Origin: Lapillicoccus jejuensis
GTDB taxonomy: Bacteria; Actinomycetota; Actinomycetes; Actinomycetales; Dermatophilaceae
NCBI RefSeq assembly: GCF_006715055.1
Contig: NZ_VFMN01000001.1
Coordinates: 4,030,001-4,094,000, forward strand
Direction of reading: 5' to 3'
Length of the DNA: 64,000 nt
Part shown: piece by piece, positions 51,453 to 59,363 of the stretch
How positions within the stretch are numbered: the first letter of the stretch is position 1
Layout: every line of letters begins with the position of its first letter
Position numbers and translations under genes: made by a program
The notes under the pieces: generated by a model
Databases searched by the model: none
Told to the model about the DNA's origin: nothing
Seen by the model: only the letters and a program-made list of their open reading frames with translations

Positions 51453-52790
51453 CTACAGGTCGGCGAACGCGAGCGGGGCGCGGGTGACGGCGTACGTCGC
51501 GAAGTAGAGCTTGCGCAGGTCGCCCTCCTCGTCGCGGACGATCTCGAGCAGCTCGCCGCGCTCGCGGCCCTCGACGGCCCGGAAGGCGACGTCCGACTCG
51601 CGCACGAACCGGGTCTCGCCGAGCGGACCGCCGCCGGGCACGACCATCCACAGGTCGCCCTCGCGGACCTCGAGCCGCAGCTCCTCGCCCTCGCTCCACC
51701 AGATGCCGAGCAGCTCCTCGAGGTCCTCGTCGCGGCGCTCGGGGACCCACGGCTCGGGCAGGGCGGGCAGGGCGTCGAGGACGGCGACGGCGAGGTCGGC
51801 GGCGAGGGTGCTCGGCTCGGCGCGTGAGGAGCCGTTGGCCGACACGACGGCGCCGACCTTGTCGGCACGGTGGACCTTGAGGCCGGTGAGGAAGCCCGGC
51901 ATGGCCCCGCCGTGGCCGACGAGCAGCCGCTCTCCGCGCCGGGTGGTGTCGAAGCCGAGGCCGTAGGCCCGCGTCCACGCGTCGGTGTCGACCATGATCA
52001 GCGGCCGGCACATCTCGGCCACGGTCTCCGGGGCGAGGACGGCCGGGTCGGGGTCGGCGACGAAGGCGGCGTAGCGGGCCAGGTCGGCGATCGTGGACCA
52101 CAGACCGCCCAGCGGCGCGGTCGCCTTGAGGTCGAAGACCGGCTCCTGCGTCGCCGTCCCGGCGAACGGGTGCACCTGGTAGCCGATCGCGCGGTCCTTG
52201 GCCGGCGTCAGCCCGGTACGGGACATCCCGAGCGGCTTGAGGATCCGCTGCGTGACGACCTTCTCCCACGGACCCTCGACCTCCTCGACGACCTGGCCGA
52301 GCAGGGCGTAGGCGAGGTTGGAGTAGTGGAAGGCGACGTGGGGCCCGAGCACCCGCTCGGCCTCGTCGAGCTCGCGGCGCAGCCGCGCGGCGTCCGGCGC
52401 CTCGAGGCTCTCCCACAGGTAGCCCGCCGGCTCGCGCTGCAGACCGGAGGCGTGGGCGAGCATCTGCCGCACCGTGACCGGGGCGTGCTTCGTGCGCGGC
52501 AGCCAGGTGCCGAGCGGGGCGTCGAGGTCGAGCTTGCCCTCGTCGCGCAGCATGAGGACGAGCAGCGCGGTGAAGGTCTTGGTGATCGAGCCGATCATGA
52601 ACTGGGTGTCGTCGGTCCCCGGCTTGGCCGGGTCGAGCCGGGCCGAGCCGACGTGCGTCGACCACACCAGCCGGCCCTCGCGGACCACCCCCGCGGACAC
52701 CCCCGGCACCCGCCACTCGCGCTGGGCCGACCGGACCCGGCGCTCGAGGTCGCGGACGAGGGGCTCGGGCAGCGCGGGAGCGGACGACAT
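51453..52790 (-). CDS. beta-lactamase-fold serine hydrolase (class C-like)
   Basis: 445 residues. The SxxK motif is Ser68-Ile-Thr-Lys71 (MIGSITK), the YxN motif is Tyr156-Ser-Asn158 (HYSN), and the third motif is HGG (VGHGGAMPG). These define the serine beta-lactamase/DD-peptidase/esterase family. An extra C-terminal lipocalin-like domain (about 350-445, GIWWSEGEELRLEVREGDLW) is also present. No signal peptide is seen, so an esterase or cytoplasmic peptidase role is likelier than penicillinase. ATG, with TACGAT 7 nt upstream. Confidence 0.83.
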   Translation of the reverse strand: MSSAPALPEPLVRDLERRVRSAQREWRVPGVSAGVVREGRLVWSTHVGSARLDPAKPGTDDTQFMIGSITKTFTALLVLMLRDEGKLDLDAPLGTWLPRTKHAPVTVRQMLAHASGLQREPAGYLWESLEAPDAARLRRELDEAERVLGPHVAFHYSNLAYALLGQVVEEVEGPWEKVVTQRILKPLGMSRTGLTPAKDRAIGYQVHPFAGTATQEPVFDLKATAPLGGLWSTIADLARYAAFVADPDPAVLAPETVAEMCRPLIMVDTDAWTRAYGLGFDTTRRGERLLVGHGGAMPGFLTGLKVHRADKVGAVVSANGSSRAEPSTLAADLAVAVLDALPALPEPWVPERRDEDLEELLGIWWSEGEELRLEVREGDLWMVVPGGGPLGETRFVRESDVAFRAVEGRERGELLEIVRDEEGDLRKLYFATYAVTRAPLAFADL

Positions 52791-52797
52791 GGTCCCG

Positions 52798-52803
52798 ATC
52801 GTA
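52798..52803 (-). promoter_or_regulatory. -10 element TACGAT for the serine hydrolase gene
   Basis: The minus-strand TACGAT is 7 nt before the ATG at 52790. Confidence 0.5.
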
Positions 52804-52840
52804 GGGTGACCCGGCACGGCCTCCCGACGACCCCTGCGGC

Positions 52841-54349
52841 TCAGGCGGGAGCGTCCTGCAGCGCCACGGGCTCGACCGGCGCGGCGGGCTCCGCCGGGCC
52901 GCCACCGTGCGCTCCGCCGAGCGGCCGCGCCGGCACGACGACGGCGAGCGCGACGACGAGGACGCTGACCGCCGCCCCGACCGCGAAGCCCCACTGGACG
53001 CCGCCGCCGAGCGCGTCGACCGGCGACGCGCCGGCGGCGGCCAGGCTCGCCGACCGCGCCGACAGCACGGTGACGACGACGGCGGTGCCGATGGCCGCGG
53101 CGACCTGCTGCAGCGTGCCGAGGACGGCACTGCCGTGGGAGTACAGCGACGAGGGCAGCGCGGACAGGCCCACGGTGAAGAGCGGGGTGAAGAGGAAGGC
53201 CAGCCCGAGGCTCATGACGACGTGCAGCCCCACGACCCACCAGGCGGGGGTCTGGGCGTCGACCCGGGAGAGCCCGATCAGGGCCACCAGCAGCGCCACC
53301 GACCCCGGGACGACGAGGGGGCGCGCGCCGTACCGGTCGAAGAGCGACCCGACCGCCGGGCCGAGGACGCCCATCGCCACGCCGCCCGGCATCATCATCA
53401 GCCCGGTCTGCAGGACGCCGTACCCGTGCACGTTCTGCAGGTAGAGCGGCAGGGTGATCATCGCGCCCATCATGGCCATGAACGAGACGCACATGACGAC
53501 GAGCGGGACGGTGAAGGCGCGGTAGCGCAGCGTGCGCAGGTCGAGCAGCGGGCCGCCGCGTCGCTGCAACGACACCTGCCGCCACCCGAAGAGGCCGAGG
53601 GCGACGAGACCGACCGCGACGGCGACCCCCGGCGGCACCACCCCGGCGTCGGAGCCGTCGGCCCCGAGCTGGCTCAGGCCGTAGACGAAGGCGCCGAACC
53701 CCAGCGCGGTCTGCGCGACCGAGAGCGCGTCGATGCGGCTGACCCGGGGCTCCCCCACGTCGACGAGCAGCCGCAGGCCGACGACGAGCATGGCGGCCGC
53801 GACGGGCAGGGTGACGGCGAAGACGAGGCGCCACGAGCCGAGCTGGAGGATGAGCCCGGACACGGCCGGGCCGAGCGCCGGCGCGACGGCCATGGCCAGC
53901 GTGACGTTGCCCATGACCTTGCCGCGGTGCTGCGGCGCGACGATCGTCATGAGGGTCGTCATGAGCAGCGGCAGCATGACCGCGGTGCCGCTCGCCTGGA
54001 CGACACGGGCGAGCAGGAGGACGGGGAAGGCCCACGCCGCGGTCGCGAGCGCCGTGCCGGCGAGGAACAGCCCCATGGCGAGCGTGAACACCGTCCGGGT
54101 GCGGACCCGCTGCAGGAACCACCCCGTCACCGGGATGACGACGGCCATCGAGAGCATGAACGCTGTCGAGAGCCACTGGGCGTCGCGCGCCGAGACGGCG
54201 AAGTGCGCCATCAGCCGCGGGATCGCGTTGACCATGATCGTCTCGTTGAGGATGACGACGAAGGTCGCGGCGACGAGGATGCTGAGGATCGAGCGCACCC
54301 GGGCGGGGCTCACCGGCTCGGCGGTCGTCGGGGTCGGGTGGGCGGCCAC
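52841..54349 (-). CDS. MFS drug exporter, DHA2 (14-helix) family
   Basis: 502 residues with about 14 hydrophobic helices. VVILNETIMVNAIPRLM near the start is the DHA2 motif D1 region, and QASGTAVMLPLL and APALGPAVSGLI are motif C-like. EmrB/QacA-type proton antiporters export hydrophobic cations and drugs. A ribosome site, GGAGG, lies 7 nt before the GTG, so this gene has a conventional leader unlike many neighbours. The C-terminus is a Pro/Ala-rich tail. No adjacent TetR regulator is seen. Confidence 0.88.
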   Translation of the reverse strand: MAAHPTPTTAEPVSPARVRSILSILVAATFVVILNETIMVNAIPRLMAHFAVSARDAQWLSTAFMLSMAVVIPVTGWFLQRVRTRTVFTLAMGLFLAGTALATAAWAFPVLLLARVVQASGTAVMLPLLMTTLMTIVAPQHRGKVMGNVTLAMAVAPALGPAVSGLILQLGSWRLVFAVTLPVAAAMLVVGLRLLVDVGEPRVSRIDALSVAQTALGFGAFVYGLSQLGADGSDAGVVPPGVAVAVGLVALGLFGWRQVSLQRRGGPLLDLRTLRYRAFTVPLVVMCVSFMAMMGAMITLPLYLQNVHGYGVLQTGLMMMPGGVAMGVLGPAVGSLFDRYGARPLVVPGSVALLVALIGLSRVDAQTPAWWVVGLHVVMSLGLAFLFTPLFTVGLSALPSSLYSHGSAVLGTLQQVAAAIGTAVVVTVLSARSASLAAAGASPVDALGGGVQWGFAVGAAVSVLVVALAVVVPARPLGGAHGGGPAEPAAPVEPVALQDAPA

Positions 54350-54433
54350 AGGTCGTCCTCCGGTGCTCGTGGGTGGTGGTGCTCGTCTCGGTCGGCACGA
54401 GGCTAGGGGCCCCCACCGACACCGGTCGAACCC

Positions 54434-54907
54434 TTAACGCCCGGACCCCTCCGAGCCTTCCGAGCCTTCTGAGCCTTCCGGACCGTCCGTTCCCTCCGCA
54501 CCGGCCGGGACGTCGTCCCAGCCCAGCCGCAGCCGCAGCAGCTGGTCGAGCGCGACCGACTCGCCGTCCCGGCCGCCGCGTCCGGTCTGCAGTTGCGGCG
54601 GGACGGGGTCGAGGGCCACCCGGCGCCACCGGCCGAAGCGCTGCGGGGCGACGACGAGCTGGTAGTAGCCGCCGTCCTCGGAGACCGCGAGCGCCTTGTC
54701 GGCCCGCAGGTACCACCCGCGGACGCCGGTGCGGTAGCGCCCGGACCCCGACCACGGCCGCGCGGTCAGCTCCTGGCTCGGCACACCGAGCTCGCGCACC
54801 CGCGCGACGAACGCGTCGAGCAGCACCTGCGCGCGCCTGGCCTCCGCGGCCTCCGCGGCCGCCTGCGCGCGCACGTGGTACGCCGCCGCGTCCCCCGGCT
54901 CTGTCAT
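54434..54907 (-). CDS. hypothetical protein with Gly-Ser-Glu tail
   Basis: 157 residues, not recognised. After an Ala-rich N-terminal helix (VRAQAAAEAAEARRAQVLLDAF) comes a mixed domain with RPWSGSGRYRTGVRGWYLR, DGGYYQLVVAPQRFGRWRRV, and LGWDDVP, then a tail of EGS repeats encoded by three 9-bp units at 54453-54479. No signal or membrane segment. ATG at 54907; a small gene begins 8 nt upstream. Confidence 0.6.
   Translation of the reverse strand: MTEPGDAAAYHVRAQAAAEAAEARRAQVLLDAFVARVRELGVPSQELTARPWSGSGRYRTGVRGWYLRADKALAVSEDGGYYQLVVAPQRFGRWRRVALDPVPPQLQTGRGGRDGESVALDQLLRLRLGWDDVPAGAEGTDGPEGSEGSEGSEGSGR
54453..54479. repeat. 9-bp tandem repeat encoding Gly-Ser-Glu
   Basis: Three near-identical copies of GAGCCTTCC (the second ends in T) code for the disordered tail on the minus strand. 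Confidence 0.65.
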
Positions 54908-54915
54908 CCCGACCG

Positions 54916-55125
54916 CTACTGCGTCGGGTGCAGGCTCATCGGCCCGTAGACCACGGCGCCGTCCTCGTGCAGCGTCACCGCGTCGACCCCGGCGTCGAGC
55001 AGCCCGCGCCACTCCTCGCCGAGCCACGACTCGGCCTCGCTCTGCGTCGGGAAGACCTGCCCGCCGAGATCGGACCCGGCCGGTGCGCCCTGCGCGTCCA
55101 GCAGCGCCCACGTCCAGTCGCTCAT
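54916..55125 (-). CDS. small conserved actinobacterial protein
   Basis: 69 residues. SDWTWALLDAQGAP, VFPTQSEAESWLGEEWRGL, DAGVDAVTLHEDGAVV and the ending YGPMSLHPTQ match a small, widespread actinobacterial family without known function. The compact mix of one helix and strands suggests a cytoplasmic binding domain. The ATG is at 55125, and its stop is 8 nt before the start of the following EGS-tail gene, suggesting one transcript. Confidence 0.68.
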   Translation of the reverse strand: MSDWTWALLDAQGAPAGSDLGGQVFPTQSEAESWLGEEWRGLLDAGVDAVTLHEDGAVVYGPMSLHPTQ

Positions 55126-55156
55126 GCCGTCAGGCTCTCACGCAGCGTCGTGGAGG

Positions 55157-56266
55157 TCACGAGGTGCGGGTCTGCACCTGGACGAACGGCGGCTTCGTCA
55201 CGACGGCGGGGACCTCGCGGCCGCGCACGTCGACGACGACCCGGTCGCCCTCGGCGACGGTCGGCGGCAGCAGCGCGAGCGCGATGCCCTGGCGACGCGT
55301 CGGCGAGAACGTCCCCGACGTCACCTCGCCCGCGGGGACCCCGTCGACGACGACGGGGCAGTGGGCGCGCGGGATCCCGCGGCCCTCGACGACGAGCCCC
55401 CACGACACCCGCCGCGGTCCGGCCGCCTTCTCGGCGACGAGCGCGTCGCGGCCCCAGAAGGCCTCCTTCTTCCACCCCACGGCCCAGCCCGCGCGCGCCT
55501 GCACAGGCGTGATGTCGAGCGAGAAGTCCTGGCCGTGCAGCGGGTAGCCCATCTCGGTGCGCAGGGTGTCCCGCGCCCCGAGCCCGCACGGCAGACCGCC
55601 GTACGGCGCCGCGGCCTGCAGCAGCGCGTCCCACAGCGCCGCCGCGCCGTCCCACGCCGGGAGGAGCTCGTAGCCCTTCTCGCCCGTGTAGCCGGTGCGG
55701 CAGACGATGAGCGGCGCGCCCTGCCAGTCGACCTCGGCGAAGGACATGTAGTCGTGCGTCGTCGGCAGACCGAGCGCCGCGAGGACCTCCTCGCTGCGCG
55801 GCCCCTGGACGGCGAGGACGCCGTACGAGCGGTGCAGGTCCTCCACCTGCAGACCGTCGGGCAGCGCGGCGGCGACGCGGCGCACGACCTCGGCGGTGTT
55901 GGCGGCGTTGGGGATGAGGAAGACGTCCTCCTCGCTGCGCACGTAGGCGATGAGGTCGTCGACGACGCCGCCGGTCTCGTCGCAGCACAGCGTGTACTGC
56001 GCCCGGCCCGGCCCGATCCGGCGCAGGTCGTTGGTGAAGAACGTGTTGACGACGTCGACGGCGCCGGGCCCCGTGACCCGCGCCTTGCCGAGGTGGCTGA
56101 CGTCGAAGACGCCGACGCCCTCGCGGACGGCGGTGTGCTCGCGCACGACCCCGCCGCCGGGGTACTCGATCGGCATCTCCCAGCCGCCGAAGTCGGCCAG
56201 CTTCGCCCCGAGGGCGACGTGGCGGTCGTGCAGGGGGGAACGCAGCAGCGCGGCGGGCTCGGCCAT
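55157..56266 (-). CDS. gcvT: aminomethyltransferase (glycine cleavage T protein)
   Basis: 369 residues. Motifs of the T protein: [36 protein letters not shown], the folate-site Asp in FFTNDLRR, and [14 protein letters not shown]. It transfers the methylene unit from aminomethyl-lipoyl H protein to tetrahydrofolate. gcvH and gcvP are not in the window. It lies at the same place as Rv2211c and is divergent from the aminopeptidase gene. Confidence 0.95.
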   Translation of the reverse strand: MAEPAALLRSPLHDRHVALGAKLADFGGWEMPIEYPGGGVVREHTAVREGVGVFDVSHLGKARVTGPGAVDVVNTFFTNDLRRIGPGRAQYTLCCDETGGVVDDLIAYVRSEEDVFLIPNAANTAEVVRRVAAALPDGLQVEDLHRSYGVLAVQGPRSEEVLAALGLPTTHDYMSFAEVDWQGAPLIVCRTGYTGEKGYELLPAWDGAAALWDALLQAAAPYGGLPCGLGARDTLRTEMGYPLHGQDFSLDITPVQARAGWAVGWKKEAFWGRDALVAEKAAGPRRVSWGLVVEGRGIPRAHCPVVVDGVPAGEVTSGTFSPTRRQGIALALLPPTVAEGDRVVVDVRGREVPAVVTKPPFVQVQTRTS

Positions 56267-56272
56267 GGCGAC

Positions 56273-56278
56273 AACCTA
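56273..56278 (-). promoter_or_regulatory. -10 element TAGGTT for gcvT
   Basis: The minus-strand TAGGTT is 6 nt before the ATG at 56266. It faces an identical hexamer for the divergent aminopeptidase gene. No glycine riboswitch fits in this 55-nt region. Confidence 0.5.
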
Positions 56279-56308
56279 GTCGGCTCCGCCTCCGGTCCGG
56301 CCCGCGGT

Positions 56309-56314
56309 TAGGTT
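56309..56314 (+). promoter_or_regulatory. -10 element TAGGTT for the leucyl aminopeptidase gene
   Basis: TAGGTT is 7 nt before the ATG at 56322, which supports that ATG over the TTG at 56313 lying inside the hexamer. Confidence 0.5.
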
Positions 56315-56321
56315 GAGGACC

Positions 56322-57902
56322 ATGCCCGCGACCCGGACCACCCGCTCGTCCCGTCCGTCCCGCCGCCGCACCCCGGCGCCCGCGCTGCCGACCTCACCGT
56401 CGGTCCCGGTCACCGCCGGCGAGAGGGCGCCCGCCACCGCGAAGGCCGACGCCCTCCTCGTGCCGCTGCGCCCGGGACCCGACGGACCGACGCCGTACGG
56501 CGCCCTGCCCCTGCCGGACGAGGTGGTCGCCCACCTGCGCACCGCGGCGGTCGCGCTCGGCGCCACCGGCCGCGCCGAGGAGCTGACCCGGGTGCCCGCC
56601 GTCCCCGGCGTCACCGCCCCGGTCGTGGTCCTCGTCGGCCTCGGCGAGCGCCCCTCGCCCGAGACGGTCCGGCGCGCGGTCGGCGCGGCCGTCCGCCCGC
56701 TGTCCGGCAAGGACGCCGTCGCGGTCCTCGCCCCGACACCGGACCTGGCCGGCGCCGCCGCCGAGGGCGCCCTGCTCGGCGCCTACACCGTGCCGCGGCT
56801 GACGAGCGGCTCCGCGCCGCAGCCGGTCAAGGAGGTCGCGCTGCTGACCGCCGGCGCCCGCAGCACCGTCGTGCGGGCCGTGGTCGCCCGCGCCGAGGCG
56901 CTCGCCGAGGGGGTGCGCTGGTGCCGCGACCTGGTCAACACCCCACCGAACCTGCTCTACCCGCGGACCTTCGCCGAGACCGTGGCCGAGCGGTTCGCCG
57001 GCACCGGCGTCGAGGTCGAGGTGCTCGACGACGAGGCCCTGCGCGCCGGGGGGTTCGGCGGCATCGTCGGCGTCGGCCAGGGCTCGTCCCGGCCGCCGCG
57101 GATCGTCCGGCTCCGCCACGCCCCGGCCGCCGGCCGCGGCCGGAGGAAGGCCGACGGGGACCGGGTGGCGCTGGTGGGCAAGGGGATCACGTTCGACTCC
57201 GGTGGCCTGTCGATCAAGCCGCGCACCTCGATGCCGGACATGAAGAGCGACATGTCGGGGGCGGCCGCCGTCGCCGGCACGGTCCTGGCCGCCGCCCGGC
57301 TCGACCTGCCGGTCGCCGTCACCGGCTACCTCGCGCTCGCCGAGAACATGCCCGGCGGCAACGCCCAGCGGGCCTCCGACGTCGTGACGATGCGCGGCGG
57401 CACGACGGTCGAGGTCATCGATCCCGACGCCGAGGGCCGGATGGTCCTCGCCGACGCGATGGTCCTCGCCGGCGAGCACGGCGCCGACCTCATGGTCGAC
57501 GTCGCGACGCTGACCGGCGTGCAGGCCTCGGCCCTGGAGCGGATCGGTGCGGTCATGGCCAACGACGCCGCCTTCCGCGAGCGGGTGCTCGCCGCCGCGG
57601 ACGCCGCCGGCGAGGAGATGTGGCCGATGCCGCTGCCCGACCACCTGCGCCCCTCGCTCGACTCCCCCGTCGCCGACCTCAAGCACAAGGGCGGCAACCT
57701 CGGCGGCATGCTCACCGCCGGCCTGTTCCTCCAGGAGTTCGTCCCCGGTCGCGGCGACGGCGAGCCCGGCATCCCGTGGGCGCACCTCGACATCGCCGGA
57801 CCGGCCTTCGGCCCGGGCGCCTGGGGCTGCACCCCCGAGGGCGGGACGGGGTACGCCGTCCGCACCCTCCTCGCGCTGCTGGAGGACGTCGCCGCCCGCT
57901 GA
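56322..57902 (+). CDS. pepA: leucyl aminopeptidase (M17 family)
   Basis: 526 residues. C-terminal M17 catalytic motifs: VGKGITFDSGGLSIKPRTSM (Lys and Asp metal ligands), DMKSDMSGAAAV, EVIDPDAEGRMVLADAM, and ATLTGVQ. The usual NTDAEGRL signature is DPDAEGRM here; the metal-binding Asp and Glu and the catalytic Arg are kept. The N-terminal domain (1-180) is more variable. The enzyme removes N-terminal residues in the cytoplasm. Equivalent to Rv2213. Confidence 0.93.
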   Translation: MPATRTTRSSRPSRRRTPAPALPTSPSVPVTAGERAPATAKADALLVPLRPGPDGPTPYGALPLPDEVVAHLRTAAVALGATGRAEELTRVPAVPGVTAPVVVLVGLGERPSPETVRRAVGAAVRPLSGKDAVAVLAPTPDLAGAAAEGALLGAYTVPRLTSGSAPQPVKEVALLTAGARSTVVRAVVARAEALAEGVRWCRDLVNTPPNLLYPRTFAETVAERFAGTGVEVEVLDDEALRAGGFGGIVGVGQGSSRPPRIVRLRHAPAAGRGRRKADGDRVALVGKGITFDSGGLSIKPRTSMPDMKSDMSGAAAVAGTVLAAARLDLPVAVTGYLALAENMPGGNAQRASDVVTMRGGTTVEVIDPDAEGRMVLADAMVLAGEHGADLMVDVATLTGVQASALERIGAVMANDAAFRERVLAAADAAGEEMWPMPLPDHLRPSLDSPVADLKHKGGNLGGMLTAGLFLQEFVPGRGDGEPGIPWAHLDIAGPAFGPGAWGCTPEGGTGYAVRTLLALLEDVAAR

Positions 57903-58037
57903 GCCGGGCCCGGACCGTCGGCCGGACCGTGTTGCGCAGGGGTCACCTGCCGTCAACCGGCCCTGGCGGGGACCCCCGACGCGTCATACTGCGAACGACT
58001 CGCAGAGCGGTCGACCGACGGGGGGGGTGGGACAGGG

Positions 58038-58703
58038 GTGGACGAGCTCGCGCGACCGGCGCGCGGCGCGACCAGGGTGCTCGTCGTCGACGACCACCGG
58101 ATGATGGCCGACGCCATCGCCCTCGCGGTGGCCGGGCAGCCCGACCTCGAGTGCGTCGGGATCGCCGTCGACCTGGCGTCGGCCCTCGACGAGGTCGAGC
58201 GGTCGGCGCCCGACGTCGTCGTCATGGACCTGCGGCTCGGGCGCGACGACGGCCTCGAGGCCACCACCCGGGTGCTGGCCCAGCGGCCCGGGCTGCGCGT
58301 CGTCGTCCTCACCGCCTACGTCAACGCGGGCCTGCTGCTGCGGGTCGCCGACGCCGGCGGGGTGGCGCTGCTGCCGAAGGACGGCGTGCTCGACGACCTC
58401 CTCACCGCCATCCGCACCGCCGGCCCGGGACGCTTCTTCGCCCCCGCCGAGCTGCTGCGCACGATGGCGCGCGCCGCCTCCGACGTCGAGGACACCCGGC
58501 GGATGCTCACCCCGCGCGAGCTGGACGTCCTCGCCCTGCTCGCCCGGGGGTACGACGCCACGACCGCCGCCCGGGCGCTCGGCATCTCGGTCCAGACGTG
58601 CCGCAGCTACATCAAGAGCATCCTCGCCAAGCTGCAGACGCACACCCAGCTCGAGGCCGTCGTCGCGGCGCTCCGGCTGGGGCTGGTCCACCTCGACGCC
58701 TGA
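58038..58703 (+). CDS. LuxR/NarL-family response regulator
   Basis: 221 residues. The receiver domain has an acidic pair in VLVVDDHRMM, phosphoacceptor Asp64 in VVVMDLRLG, switch Thr in VVVLTAY and Lys114 in ALLPKDG, so it looks fully phosphorylatable. The C-terminal LuxR helix-turn-helix (about 155-215) contains LTPRELDVLALLARGYDATT and VQTCRSYIKSILAKLQ. No histidine kinase gene is adjacent, so it is an orphan in this window. A CATACT at 57985-57990 could be its -10, giving a 47-nt leader. Confidence 0.9.
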   Translation: MDELARPARGATRVLVVDDHRMMADAIALAVAGQPDLECVGIAVDLASALDEVERSAPDVVVMDLRLGRDDGLEATTRVLAQRPGLRVVVLTAYVNAGLLLRVADAGGVALLPKDGVLDDLLTAIRTAGPGRFFAPAELLRTMARAASDVEDTRRMLTPRELDVLALLARGYDATTAARALGISVQTCRSYIKSILAKLQTHTQLEAVVAALRLGLVHLDA

Positions 58704-58730
58704 GCGAGGCCACCCCGGGTCGGGGTGGGG

Positions 58731-58773
58731 GTCGGGTCGGCTCGGGGTCGGGTCGGCTCGGGGTCGGCTCGGG
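58731..58773. repeat. 16-bp direct tandem repeat between the LuxR regulator and DUF5302 genes
   Basis: GTCGGGTCGGCTCGGG occurs at 58731-58746 and 58747-58762, followed by a partial copy GTCGGCTCGGG at 58763-58773. It lies between the convergent stops at 58703 and 58775. It is not self-complementary enough for a classic terminator. Confidence 0.7.
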
Positions 58774-58774
58774 C

Positions 58775-58981
58775 TCAGCCGCCGGACTTGCGGCGGAACA
58801 TCTGCTGGCCCTTGGCCGGCCCGTGCGAGTCGTGGATGGCCCCCGACTCACCGCCGTCGGAGACGTCCTTGCCGCCGTGCGCCTTCTTGGCGTCTAGGGC
58901 GGCGCGGAACTTCGCCTTCATCTCCTCCGACGGGCCCGCCTTGGCCTTCTTCGCTGCCTTCGGCTTCTCGGCCATCGTCAT
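58775..58981 (-). CDS. DUF5302 small basic protein
   Basis: 68 residues, very Lys-rich: MTMAEKPKAAKKAKAG, EEMKAKFRAALDAKKAH, and the ending GQQMFRRKSGG. This is the DUF5302 pattern (a C-terminal FRRKSG is characteristic) of actinobacteria; its function is unknown and a nucleic-acid-binding role is conceivable. ATG 58981 overlaps the upstream stop as ATGA; the internal ATG at 58975 is the other option. Confidence 0.75.
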   Translation of the reverse strand: MTMAEKPKAAKKAKAGPSEEMKAKFRAALDAKKAHGGKDVSDGGESGAIHDSHGPAKGQQMFRRKSGG

Positions 58982-59322
58982 CCACCCTTCTTGCGCTGCC
59001 TGGTGTTCCACTCGCGCATCCGGCCGGGGTAGCCGGTGAGCAGGACGTCGTACACGGGGATGCCGAGCGACTGGGCCAGCTCGAAAGCGGCCTTGCGCGA
59101 CCCCACCGCGCGCCGCGTCCACTCGCCGTCCGTGGCGATGAGGATGAGGCTCTCGGCGCTGACGTTGGTCGCCGGCTCGACGTACCCTTCCACGCCACGG
59201 CGGGTGTCCGCGAACTCTTTGAGGTGCGCCTTGACCGCGGCGCGGTCGACCGCCATCTGCGGGCCGTCGGTGCGTCGGGGGTCACCGGTGGTCCGCCGGC
59301 GGAGCCGGTCGAGCAATCCCAT
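58978..59322 (-). CDS. conserved actinobacterial protein paired with DUF5302
   Basis: 114 residues. GLLDRLRRRTTGDPRRTDGP, VEGYVEPATNVSAESLILIA, RRAVGSRKAAFELAQSLGIP and VYDVLLTGYPGRMREWNTRQ are strongly patterned. Similar proteins are sometimes labelled 'oxidoreductase' in databases, but I see no cofactor or catalytic motif. The gene is immediately upstream of DUF5302 with a 4-nt overlap, implying a joint function. A TATATC at 59331-59336 on the minus strand could be its -10. Confidence 0.65.
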   Translation of the reverse strand: MGLLDRLRRRTTGDPRRTDGPQMAVDRAAVKAHLKEFADTRRGVEGYVEPATNVSAESLILIATDGEWTRRAVGSRKAAFELAQSLGIPVYDVLLTGYPGRMREWNTRQRKKGG

Positions 59323-59330
59323 GTCGTGAA

Positions 59331-59336
59331 GATATA
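59331..59336 (-). promoter_or_regulatory. possible -10 element TATATC for the DUF5302 pair
   Basis: An unusually AT-rich hexamer for this genome, 8 nt before the ATG at 59322. Confidence 0.4.
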
Positions 59337-59351
59337 CGTGCCACGCGCCGC

Positions 59352-59357
59352 TACAGT
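59352..59357 (+). promoter_or_regulatory. -10 element TACAGT for the frameshifted metallopeptidase gene
   Basis: TACAGT is 6 nt before the ATG at 59364. It lies within 16 nt of the oppositely oriented TATATC, so the two promoters overlap. Confidence 0.5.
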
Positions 59358-59363
59358 TCCGCC

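Noticed and set aside
56267-56321. Glycine riboswitch upstream of gcvT
   Set aside because: The divergent region is only 55 nt and carries a -10 element 6 nt before gcvT, leaving no room for an aptamer.
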